Shown: positions 1 through 6,325 of the stretch, in pieces | Numbering within the stretch: the first letter of the stretch is position 1 | Layout of the letters: every line of letters starts with the position of its first letter | IMG/VR virus record: IMGVR_UViG_3300005253_000619 | Span: 1 to 23,684 of that record | Direction: 5' to 3' (one strand) | DNA: 23,684 nucleotides | Source of the DNA: a virus | Notes under the pieces: generated by a model | Seen by the model: only the letters and a program-made list of their open reading frames with translations | Told to the model about the DNA's origin: nothing | The model's database searches: none | Position numbers and translations under genes: made by a program

Positions 1-73
1 GGGCTATAACCACTGATGTTGGATTTTTTATTTAAAAAATATACTACTCCACATTACATTTATACAACCTCCC

Positions 74-102
74 TTGACTTTTATAGATTTTTAGACTATC
101 TT
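74..102 (+). promoter_or_regulatory. Predicted sigma70-type promoter for the first gene
   Basis: A -35 box TTGACT (74-79) is separated by 17 nt from a -10 box TATCTT (97-102). The spacer ends in TAGAC directly before the -10. The stronger promoter at 15395-15423 has the same end, which suggests both belong to one promoter class. It lies about 50 nt upstream of the ATG at 153, leaving a leader that holds an AAGGAG ribosome-binding site. Confidence 0.6.
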
Positions 103-152
103 TGTTTTATAAGATACTAAATATCTTAAATAAAAAATAAGGAGAAGTAAAT

Positions 153-698
153 ATGGAAACGTTTGAAGAAAAGTTTCAAGTTGTAATAAAAGGAATATCT
201 CCATTATTACATCATCAGTACAATATGGAAAAGACTACCAAAGGACTCTCCAAATCTGGTATATCTTACGATCCTAAAGAAGAAGCCGAGAAGGTTCTCT
301 ACACAGATGAATCAGATAATCCAGTCCAACCTGCAAACCATATTGAAGGTGCGATGGTGAAAGAAGCTACTAACTTTAAGATTCCTGGTCAAGGTAAAAA
401 GACCTTTAAGGATGCTTTTAAAGCTGGTATTTTTATTGATCCTGTATTGATTCCTCATAAGTTTCCTAAATGGGTAATTGATAATCAAACTGTAGTAGTT
501 GTAAGGGCAAGAATTGTCAGATCAAGACCACGTTTTGATAAGTGGGAATTGGAGTTTATTATCAATAACATTGATGAAAGAATAACTCCTGAGATTTTGA
601 AAATGGTCCTCGAAGGTGCAGGACGTTTTAAAGGTATTGGTGACTATCGACCAAAGTATGGTAGGTTTGATGTTATCAAGTTTGAGAAAGTAGTTTAG
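153..698 (+). CDS. Conserved phage hypothetical with C-terminal glycine-rich loop
   Basis: 181 aa. The ATG follows a strong AAGGAG site. It is not a family whose function I can name. What is visible: an N-terminal beta-like stretch (VVIKGISPLLHH, residues 10-21), a middle segment rich in Ala/Lys, an RSRPRFDKWELEF segment near residues 123-135, and a C-terminal loop GIGDYRPKYGRF at about residues 161-172. The layout (strand, 'SPLL' turn, RPRF..W strand, then GxGxxRPxxG loop) resembles conserved hypotheticals from other phages. It also superficially resembles the glycine-rich loop of RAMP-fold (Cas5/Cas6/Cas7-type) RNA-binding proteins. That resemblance is inference only. It is preceded by its own promoter and followed by an RNA hairpin and then the first GGTNN array. 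Confidence 0.85.
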   Translation: METFEEKFQVVIKGISPLLHHQYNMEKTTKGLSKSGISYDPKEEAEKVLYTDESDNPVQPANHIEGAMVKEATNFKIPGQGKKTFKDAFKAGIFIDPVLIPHKFPKWVIDNQTVVVVRARIVRSRPRFDKWELEFIINNIDERITPEILKMVLEGAGRFKGIGDYRPKYGRFDVIKFEKVV

Positions 699-707
699 AG
701 TTTAACA

Positions 708-750
708 ATGTGTATGTTTGTACAGCTAAAGAAGCTGTGAATATACACAT
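708..750 (+). other. RNA hairpin after the first gene
   Basis: An 8-bp outer stem, ATGTGTAT (708-715) with ATACACAT (743-750), encloses an inner 5-bp stem ACAGC (722-726)/GCTGT (734-738) with a 7-nt loop. No U-run follows, so it is not a typical intrinsic terminator. It may be a processing or stability element on the 3' end of the upstream message, or the 5' boundary of the repeat array that starts 18 nt later. Confidence 0.5.
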
Positions 751-767
751 ATGGAATTTTGAAATGA

Positions 768-1008
768 GGTTCGGTATGATGGGGTATGGTGGGGTAAGGT
801 CTGGTAAGATGCGATACGGTATGGTGGGGTATTTTCTTAAAAATGTAGTTTAAGATTTTCGGTTTGGTACGGCAAGCTTGGGTAAGGTGTGGTGAGTTTT
901 TGGTTTGGTGGGGTAGGGATTTTTCTTAAAAGATTTATGGTATGGTAAGGTACGATTTGGTGAGGTGAGGTAGGGTCCGGTATGGTAAGGTATGGTAAGG
1001 TGAGGTTT
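768..1008 (+). repeat. GGTNN degenerate pentamer array 1
   Basis: Tandem units of 5 nt with GGT fixed and the last two bases free. There are four in-phase blocks at 768-832 (13 units), 861-900 (8), 902-921 (4) and 939-1008 (14). About 31 of 39 units are exact; the rest are mostly one-base variants such as GAT, GTT or GGC. Blocks are separated by AT-rich spacers containing TTTTCTTAAAA. The + strand here is G/T rich with almost no C, in sharp contrast to the AT-rich surroundings. The array fills nearly the whole gap between the first gene and the endonuclease gene. The GG-N3-GG-N3-GG-N3-GG spacing is compatible with two-tier G-quadruplexes. No reading frame stays open through it. Confidence 0.9.
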
Positions 1009-1037
1009 TTTACAAACCTTTTTGATAGGATATAAAA

Positions 1038-1328
1038 TTGACTAATTTAGAAAAGATAATGAAAGATGCATTGGAAGAACAGAAGATTCCTTTTGAACAA
1101 GAATTTCCTGTTCGTTTAGGTTTTGTTTTGGATTTCGCTCTTTTAAAACAGAGAATTGCTATTGAATGTGATGGTGAGAAATGGCATGATAATCCAAAAA
1201 GAATAAAGAAAGATAGATTTAGAGATTATCTGTTAAGAAGAGCAGGATGGAAAGTGATAAGATTTAAAGGTCAAAAAATAATGGAAGATATTGATGGTTG
1301 TATAAGAGAGATTAAAGAAGTTTTATGA
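1038..1328 (+). CDS. Vsr/DUF559-like PD-(D/E)XK endonuclease
   Basis: 96 aa from a TTG start. The start is chosen because AGGA lies 7 nt upstream and the same AGGATATAAA leader precedes the next gene. The core matches the very-short-patch-repair/DUF559 nuclease fold: D32 in VLDFALL, then IAIECDGEKWH (E43, D45, H50), KKDRFRDYLL (D59, R60), and a GWKVIRF ending strand (residues 70-76). It is a minimal single-domain enzyme, likely a nicking or double-strand DNA endonuclease. It lies between GGTNN arrays 1 and 2 with almost no other non-coding sequence. It could be a mobile or homing-type nuclease or a recombination factor. The C-terminal half of the homing endonuclease at 19310 has the same core. 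Confidence 0.8.
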   Translation: MTNLEKIMKDALEEQKIPFEQEFPVRLGFVLDFALLKQRIAIECDGEKWHDNPKRIKKDRFRDYLLRRAGWKVIRFKGQKIMEDIDGCIREIKEVL

Positions 1329-1333
1329 TTTGT

Positions 1334-1604
1334 GGTTTGGTGTGGTATGGTAAGGTGAGGTATGGTACGGTGGGGTGCGGTGTGGTGAGTTAAGGTGTGG
1401 TAAGGAATTTTTATAAACAGTTTGTAATTTACGGTGAGGTGGGGTATGGTAGGGTCAGGTTTGATATGGTAAGGTAAGGTAAGTTAAGGTATGGTAAGGA
1501 ATTTTTTTAAAAGATTTAAGGTATGGCATGGTGTGATGTGGTGGTGTGAAGTACGGTCAGGTTTGGTCGGGTATGATGAGTTGAGGTATGGTGTGGTAAG
1601 GATT
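1334..1604 (+). repeat. GGTNN degenerate pentamer array 2
   Basis: Same 5-nt unit as array 1. There are three in-phase blocks at 1334-1408 (15 units), 1433-1502 (14) and 1520-1604 (17), with about 34 of 46 units exactly GGTNN. It starts 6 nt after the endonuclease stop and ends 25 nt before the next ATG. All three blocks end in GGAAT or GGATT followed by a T-run. The spacer TTTTTTTAAAAGATTTA (1503-1519) is nearly the same as the spacer in array 1 (922-938), so there is a higher-order block-spacer repeat. Block 3 is the most degenerate. Confidence 0.9.
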
Positions 1605-1629
1605 TTATAAAAATAGAGAGGATATAAAT

Positions 1630-2589
1630 ATGGGAAAAATTATTTGTTGTGGTGATACACATTTTAAAGTTGAATCACCTTTTTTTGAAGCAGGTCAAAG
1701 TTTTATGAAGTGGTTTGTTGAACAAGATTTTAATAATGAAAATAATTATTTGGTTCATTTAGGTGATGTTTATCATCAGTCTCGACCAAATCCAAGAGTT
1801 ATTAAAGTAGTTGAAAATTGGTTTTTAAATAAATTAAAATTTAAAAAGATGTATATTTTATCAGGAAATCATGGTTATAATAGAGCAAGAAACAGTTATG
1901 CAGGATCACCTTTAACTAATTTTGGAAATATTGAACTTCTTAAAGAACCACAGACATTTAATATTGAATCTTTGAAATTTTTAAGTCTTCCATATTATTA
2001 TCCTTTTATCCTCAAAGATATTCCACCAATGGAGGAATATTATTCTAATTTACCTGAAGAACTAAGAGTAAAAGTTGATTTTATAGTTAGTCATGTAGAA
2101 GATGAAACTTCTCATTTTAGTGATTATTATTGTGATTTATCATACCTTAAAGGGCAGAGAATTTCAGGGCATATTCATATCCCGTCAGGGCATTTTCTTG
2201 GTTCAGCATTTATTTCAAGATATGATGAGAAAGGAAAATCTGGCAATCTTGAAATAATTGATATAAAAACAAAGAATACTAAATTAATTCCTATCCCAAT
2301 ATTTTTAGATTATTATGATGTGAATTATCCTGATTCAATACCAAAAGTTTCAGCAGAATTTCCAATATGGAATATTCATGATATTTCAGATAAAGAAAGT
2401 GTTTTAGAACAATATCCAGATATTTATATTCATGAAATGTTTAAAAAACAAACTAGAAAAAAACTTAAAAGGAAAGATATTTCAACATCTAAAAAGTCAA
2501 TTATGGAATACTTTAAGGAATATATACAACTAAATAAGTATATAGATGATCGATTAGAAAGTAGATTAATAGAATTAATAAAAAAGTAA
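1630..2589 (+). CDS. Calcineurin-like metallophosphoesterase, MRE11/SbcD/gp47-like
   Basis: 319 aa; ATG with a GAGAGGA site. All the two-metal phosphoesterase motifs are present in order: GDTH (D9, H11), LGDVYH (D46), GNHG (N80, H81), SHVED (H155) and GHIHIP (H181, H183). The usual GNHD/E is GNHG here. The length is close to T4 gp47 (about 340 aa), the MRE11-family subunit that works with the gp46 ATPase in DNA-end processing. No SbcC/gp46 partner is in this window, so the recombination role is inference and another phosphoesterase activity is possible. The residues from about 200 onward are Lys-rich and not recognised. It is flanked on both sides by GGTNN arrays. Confidence 0.85.
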   Translation: MGKIICCGDTHFKVESPFFEAGQSFMKWFVEQDFNNENNYLVHLGDVYHQSRPNPRVIKVVENWFLNKLKFKKMYILSGNHGYNRARNSYAGSPLTNFGNIELLKEPQTFNIESLKFLSLPYYYPFILKDIPPMEEYYSNLPEELRVKVDFIVSHVEDETSHFSDYYCDLSYLKGQRISGHIHIPSGHFLGSAFISRYDEKGKSGNLEIIDIKTKNTKLIPIPIFLDYYDVNYPDSIPKVSAEFPIWNIHDISDKESVLEQYPDIYIHEMFKKQTRKKLKRKDISTSKKSIMEYFKEYIQLNKYIDDRLESRLIELIKK

Positions 2590-2598
2590 ATGTAGTCT

Positions 2599-2659
2599 GG
2601 TAAGGCAAGGTGGGATATGTTGAGGTATTGGTAAGGTTTGGTAGGGTGTGGTTTGGTTT
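2599..2659 (+). repeat. GGTNN degenerate pentamer array 3
   Basis: Twelve units, nine of them exactly GGTNN, with one single-base phase slip at 2629. It starts 10 nt after the phosphoesterase stop and occupies most of the spacer before the next gene at 2687. It is the shortest of the three arrays. No further GGTNN or reverse-complement NNACC arrays are seen in the rest of the window. Confidence 0.85.
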
Positions 2660-2686
2660 AAATAAATTATTGGAGTTGATACAAAG

Positions 2687-3814
2687 ATGATAGAACCTTT
2701 TGCATATGATAAATTGTTTTGGCCTACTATAACAATTTCTTTAAAAGATATACCTTTTAATGAAGAAGATGAATATATTGAAAAAATTAAAAAACAATTT
2801 GTACGTTATTTTGATTTTGATTTTGATGATTTAAAAGATATTTTTTATAAAGAAAATGAAAAATTTGTTATTCAACTAACTCATGGAATTGAAAGAAAAT
2901 CTGTTGATAAAATGATAAAAAAAGCGTCAAGGTTTCACGAAGAAAGAAAAAAACATTTTATATATCAAACTTCATATCATTTAGATTTAGATTTTTTAAA
3001 TACAGATGTTGTATTTAAAGATAATAATAAAAATCCCATAAATATAGGAACACTTAGAGAGAATAAAATGGAAAAAAAAATGGAAAAAGAAAAAAAATAC
3101 ACTGATGTAACACTTGAAAATAATGTAAAGATAAATGAAAATATAATCCTTCATAAAGACACAAATATTCGTGTATATGAAGCTACACCATTTCAAGGTA
3201 CTTTTGGATTTGAAGGTGATCCTGATTGGGTAGAAAATATATATCTTCCAGAAATGGCTTCAGAAGAAAGGATTGAAAAGACACTTGAAATGTTGAAACA
3301 AGAAGCAGAATGGATCACAGATTATGTTGAAAATAATGATGATTATGTAAATCAATATGTTCATTTACCAATAGAAGAAAATTTTAGTGGTGCTGAAATT
3401 GATGAAGATTTTGAAAAAAAATATTTTGCTCCTTTTATACAAACAGGAAATTACATAAAAGAAGATATTCTTGAAGTATTGTGGAATCGAGGAACTATTG
3501 AAGCTAAATATATCTCAGGATATGGTTCCCCTTTTGGTTATGTTGTTATTTTTTCTTCATATGAAATAGGTGATTATGAAACTCAATTTGGAGAAGAATT
3601 ACAGAGAATGTTAAAAAGTTTATCACCTGAAGAATATAAAGAAGTACAAGCAAATTCAGATATTTATTTATCTGATGATAGTGGATGGAGTCAGGATAGA
3701 GAACTTGGTTATTTAAATATGCAGGGTAATATCTTTTTCTATATAGAAGAAGGAGAAGCAAAAAAAGTAATGGAAAATTTTGCAAAAGAAAAGAATATAA
3801 CTTTAATGAAATAA
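2687..3814 (+). CDS. Unknown 375-aa phage protein
   Basis: No family recognised. The start has TTGGAG upstream at a spacing of about 11 nt. The N-terminal half is acidic/aromatic and probably a mixed alpha/beta domain. Residues 126-135 are a Lys/Glu/Met linker (KMEKKMEKEKK). A short module follows (KINENIILHKDTNIRVYEA, near residues 148-166) that resembles a module in the head gene at 6326 (RIGDQILEKGDRIIITKK). The C-terminal domain (about 170-375) contains YGSPFGYVVIFSSYE and ends with a likely beta-alpha element (GNIFFYIEEGEAKKVMENFAKE). It lies between GGTNN array 3 and the zinc-ribbon gene. The shared module suggests a virion-associated role, but this is weak. Confidence 0.8.
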   Translation: MIEPFAYDKLFWPTITISLKDIPFNEEDEYIEKIKKQFVRYFDFDFDDLKDIFYKENEKFVIQLTHGIERKSVDKMIKKASRFHEERKKHFIYQTSYHLDLDFLNTDVVFKDNNKNPINIGTLRENKMEKKMEKEKKYTDVTLENNVKINENIILHKDTNIRVYEATPFQGTFGFEGDPDWVENIYLPEMASEERIEKTLEMLKQEAEWITDYVENNDDYVNQYVHLPIEENFSGAEIDEDFEKKYFAPFIQTGNYIKEDILEVLWNRGTIEAKYISGYGSPFGYVVIFSSYEIGDYETQFGEELQRMLKSLSPEEYKEVQANSDIYLSDDSGWSQDRELGYLNMQGNIFFYIEEGEAKKVMENFAKEKNITLMK

Positions 3815-3848
3815 AAGAAAATAGAGAAAATAGAGAGAGGACTTTAAA

Positions 3849-4079
3849 ATGACAGAATATGCATATAAATGTAGTGAGTGTGGGTGTGAACAGGATTTTG
3901 AACACAGTATGAAAATTGGACCTCCAAAAGTACATGAGTGTACAGAATGTGGTGGAGTAATGAAAAGAAATTTTAATATTTCTATAATAATTCCACACCA
4001 TTTTAATGAGTCTGGAAATAAAATTAAGTATGATAAATCACCAAGTGGAAGAAAACATTTTTGGCCTGTAAATAAATAA
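3849..4079 (+). CDS. FmdB-type zinc-ribbon protein
   Basis: 76 aa with GAGAGGAC upstream. The N-terminal ribbon has two Cys pairs, YKCSECG (C8, C11) and HECTECGG (C31, C34), separated by about 19 residues and followed by a basic MKRNF. This is the arrangement of the FmdB/CxxC_CxxC_SSSS family, small zinc ribbons often found near phage structural genes. A third Cys (C13, in GCEQDF) is an extra. The C-terminal 35 residues (IIPHHFNESGNKIKYDKSPSGRKHFWP) are not recognised. Function is unknown; regulatory or nucleic-acid binding is the usual guess. Confidence 0.8.
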   Translation: MTEYAYKCSECGCEQDFEHSMKIGPPKVHECTECGGVMKRNFNISIIIPHHFNESGNKIKYDKSPSGRKHFWPVNK

Positions 4080-4096
4080 TGTTATAGGAGTAAAAT

Positions 4097-4135
4097 ATGA
4101 ATAAAATTTATAATAAATATCCAGATGGATTATAA
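4097..4135 (+). CDS. Possible 12-residue peptide ORF
   Basis: ATG with AGGAG 6 nt upstream, encoding MNKIYNKYPDGL and a stop. The site is as good as those of real neighbours, but there is no further support. It could be a leader peptide or a remnant of the small gene that follows. Confidence 0.25.
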   Translation: MNKIYNKYPDGL

Positions 4136-4154
4136 AAAAATAAGGAATAACTTT

Positions 4155-4298
4155 ATGAAAAATATAAAGAAATCTACAAATGATTCTATAGTACCAATTG
4201 ATACAGAATGGATTAAACAATCTGATTGGACTATCAATCATTTAGACTTAAGATTTAAACTACAACAAAAGAATGAAATGAAACCCATTAATAGATAA
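4155..4298 (+). CDS. Small hypothetical protein, 47 aa
   Basis: ATG preceded by AAGGAA at a spacing of 8-9 nt. It encodes a 47-residue protein with KNIKKSTNDSIVPIDTEWI at the N-terminus and a mixed-charge C-terminus (DLRFKLQQKNEMKPINR). No family recognised. It occupies the gap between the zinc-ribbon gene and the terminator. A further AAGGAGGA follows its stop but leads only to a 7-codon ORF at 4319-4342, so there may be a decayed gene here. Confidence 0.45.
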   Translation: MKNIKKSTNDSIVPIDTEWIKQSDWTINHLDLRFKLQQKNEMKPINR

Positions 4299-4374
4299 TA
4301 AGGAGGAAGAGAATAGATATGAAAAAAGAATTAGAATGTTGATTCATTAGAAACAAAAATATGAAATGAAATCT

Positions 4375-4394
4375 AATCCAACACTAGTATAATT
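4375..4394 (+). promoter_or_regulatory. Virion-class promoter-like motif A (ACACTAGTATAAT)
   Basis: It closely matches the shared 20-mer found at 8001 and 11064, differing in CC for CA and in ACTAG for ACTAA. The TATAAT (4388-4393) is in the -10 position. It is followed only 30 nt later by an intrinsic terminator, so a transcript from here would be about 60 nt. Confidence 0.45.
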
Positions 4395-4422
4395 TTCGCC
4401 CTCATTCTCCCTCTATTTTCTG

Positions 4423-4455
4423 AAGGACAGGCTATTTATAGTCTGTCCTTTTTTT
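4423..4455 (+). terminator. Intrinsic terminator upstream of the portal operon
   Basis: The arms AAGGACAG (4423-4430) and CTGTCCTT (4443-4450) form an 8-bp stem, with a possible CTA/TAG extension into the loop, followed by a run of seven T. It closes the upstream small-gene unit and isolates the head operon. Confidence 0.85.
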
Positions 4456-4457
4456 GT

Positions 4458-4476
4458 CTACTAATAAAGTATAACT
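4458..4476 (+). promoter_or_regulatory. Virion-class promoter-like motif B before portal
   Basis: CTACTAATAAAGTATAAC is a variant of the recurring ACTAAT-TATAA motif. It comes directly after the terminator and about 18 nt before the portal ATG. It is the most likely promoter for the head operon. Confidence 0.45.
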
Positions 4477-4493
4477 AATATTGGTGGGAAAAA

Positions 4494-6260
4494 ATGTCAG
4501 AAAAAACTAATAAATTAATAGAACAGGAAAATAGGAAAGGATTTTTTGGAAAATTAAGAAATTATTTTTCAATAATGGTTAAAAAACCACAATTTAGTAC
4601 CACAGCAATTACAGTTCCAGCAGCAGTTATAAATGGAAAAGCGAAAGTTGTAAAATTACCTTCTGATTTAGAATTATTATGGAAATGGTGGTTAACAGAA
4701 GCTTCTGATGATGCTGAAACTTTAAAGAATCGAACAGATAGATATGATGATTTGTCTTACATGTATTATAATAATACTGTTATGTCTATGGCTACAGAAT
4801 TATATGCTGATGAGACAGTTCAAGCAGATTCACAATCACAAGTATTACAGATTACAGCAAAAAAAACTAAAGTAAAAAAATATATAGAAGATTTTTTTGA
4901 TAAAATTGGTATTACACAACCAATGTTAAAAGCTACCGCATTTGATTTGGCCCTTTATGCTGATCATTTTTGGGTAAACACATCTAATCAAAAAGAAGGT
5001 ATTACAGAAATTATTCCACTTGATGTATATACAGTTAAAGATAGAATAGAATTTAATGCGCTTGAAGCTACAAAACGGATGGATAAAAAACAAAGATTAT
5101 ATACTCAATTAATTAATAAACATGATAAACTTCAAAAATTAGCCAAGGTATTAAATGATACTAAAACTGATTATGCTTCTTATTTTAGAAAATATTTATT
5201 TGGATTCCAAATGGAAAAGGACATTTTTCTTCCACCTTGGAATATTTCACATTTTAGACGATTTTCTTCTCAATCAGAATTTTATCCATTTGGTAGACCA
5301 TTATTTATTAATTGTATTTCTCCATTTAGACAATTACAAACAAGTAAAAATTTAGTAGCAATGGCAAGAGTAGCAAAGTTCCCAAAAGAACACTTTGAAG
5401 TTGAAGTTAGTGATAGAATGACAGAAGTAGAAAAATGGAATGCAACAAATCAAGCAAGAGAAGAATATGATAATTTAGGTACAAATCAAACAGGAAAAGA
5501 GGAATTTGGTGTAGGTGGAAAAATTTGGACACCAAAAGGTCTTTTAGATTATAAATTGATTGAAAATCGAATGAAAGTTGAAGATATAAACGATTTAGAA
5601 ATGTTACGTGATGATATGATTTTAGGAACAAGGGTCCCAAAAGGATATTTAATAGTTGATAGAGCATCATTTGGAACAAGTGGTCAAGCATTATTACAAC
5701 AATTTAAACCATTTGGTAGAGCAGTTTTTTCATTACAAAGTTGTATATTAAATGAATTAATTAATTTAGTTAAATTACAATTTGTAATGACAGATGATTA
5801 TGAAGTGGATGAGCCTTTTGAAATTAGTATGAATTTTCCTGTTATTGAAGAATCAAGTGATCGTTTGCGTGTTAAAAGTGATACACTTAGATTAGCAAAT
5901 GATATTATAACAAATCTTCAAAATGCACTTGGATTAGGTAGAGGTGAAGCGATTCCACCAGAAGTTGTGAAAGATGTATTCTCAAAAATATCATTTATTG
6001 ATGTAGAAGATATTGAAGATTGGATTGATGCTATTAAACCTGAAGAAGATGTTGAGATAAAAGAATCAATAAAAAAGAAAATTAAAAATCGATTAACTGA
6101 AGAGTTAATTAAAGAGATTGAATTTAAAACAAAAAAAGATAATAGAATGTTTGAAGGTGTTTCTAGTGGTAGACATTTTTGTAATTCTTTTAAAGTAGAT
6201 AAGATGCAAAAAACTATATTAGATTTATTTAAAAATGATAGTGGAAAGTTAAAAGGTTAA
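4494..6260 (+). CDS. Portal protein, T4 gp20-like
   Basis: 588 aa. The portal is the dodecameric ring at the head vertex through which DNA is packaged and ejected. The long alpha/beta portal core is recognisable from YDDLSYMYYNNTVMSMATELYADETVQAD (about residues 83-111), the FRRFSSQSEFYPFGRPLF segment with the following stem-like helix ISPFRQLQTSKNLVAMARVAKFPKEHFEV, and an acidic C-terminal clip/tail. Length and order (portal, then protease, scaffold, capsid) fit T4-type myoviruses. The start uses a GGTGG site. The first eight residues, MSEKTNKL, are repeated at the predicted nested scaffold start at 8048. The C-terminus is Lys-rich and not conserved-looking. Confidence 0.92.
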   Translation: MSEKTNKLIEQENRKGFFGKLRNYFSIMVKKPQFSTTAITVPAAVINGKAKVVKLPSDLELLWKWWLTEASDDAETLKNRTDRYDDLSYMYYNNTVMSMATELYADETVQADSQSQVLQITAKKTKVKKYIEDFFDKIGITQPMLKATAFDLALYADHFWVNTSNQKEGITEIIPLDVYTVKDRIEFNALEATKRMDKKQRLYTQLINKHDKLQKLAKVLNDTKTDYASYFRKYLFGFQMEKDIFLPPWNISHFRRFSSQSEFYPFGRPLFINCISPFRQLQTSKNLVAMARVAKFPKEHFEVEVSDRMTEVEKWNATNQAREEYDNLGTNQTGKEEFGVGGKIWTPKGLLDYKLIENRMKVEDINDLEMLRDDMILGTRVPKGYLIVDRASFGTSGQALLQQFKPFGRAVFSLQSCILNELINLVKLQFVMTDDYEVDEPFEISMNFPVIEESSDRLRVKSDTLRLANDIITNLQNALGLGRGEAIPPEVVKDVFSKISFIDVEDIEDWIDAIKPEEDVEIKESIKKKIKNRLTEELIKEIEFKTKKDNRMFEGVSSGRHFCNSFKVDKMQKTILDLFKNDSGKLKG

Positions 6261-6273
6261 CTTTTTCATATAT

Positions 6274-6292
6274 TAAAAACTAATAGTATATA
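6274..6292 (+). promoter_or_regulatory. Virion-class promoter-like motif C
   Basis: AAAACTAATAGTATATAA lies between the portal stop and the next ATG at 6326. It is the ACTAAT motif with a TATATAA -10-like element two bases further downstream than in the core form. Confidence 0.4.
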
Positions 6293-6325
6293 AGGAAATA
6301 GAATAAATTTTATAGGATATTATAA

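Noticed and set aside
768-1604. GGTNN arrays as a CRISPR array or diversity-generating template
   Set aside because: The unit is 5 nt with no constant repeat-unique spacer alternation of CRISPR size, no cas genes are present, and there is no reverse transcriptase or template/variable pair.
1622-1632. TATAAATA matching the T4 late promoter before the phosphoesterase gene
   Set aside because: It overlaps the ATG itself (TATAAATATG), so it could not transcribe the start codon. The similar ATATAAA stretch before other genes is simply the AT-rich SD-start spacer.
4319-4342. Seven-codon ORF after AAGGAGGA
   Set aside because: The spacing from the SD is too long (about 13 nt) and the product (MKKELEC) has no support. 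Mentioned only as a possible decayed gene.
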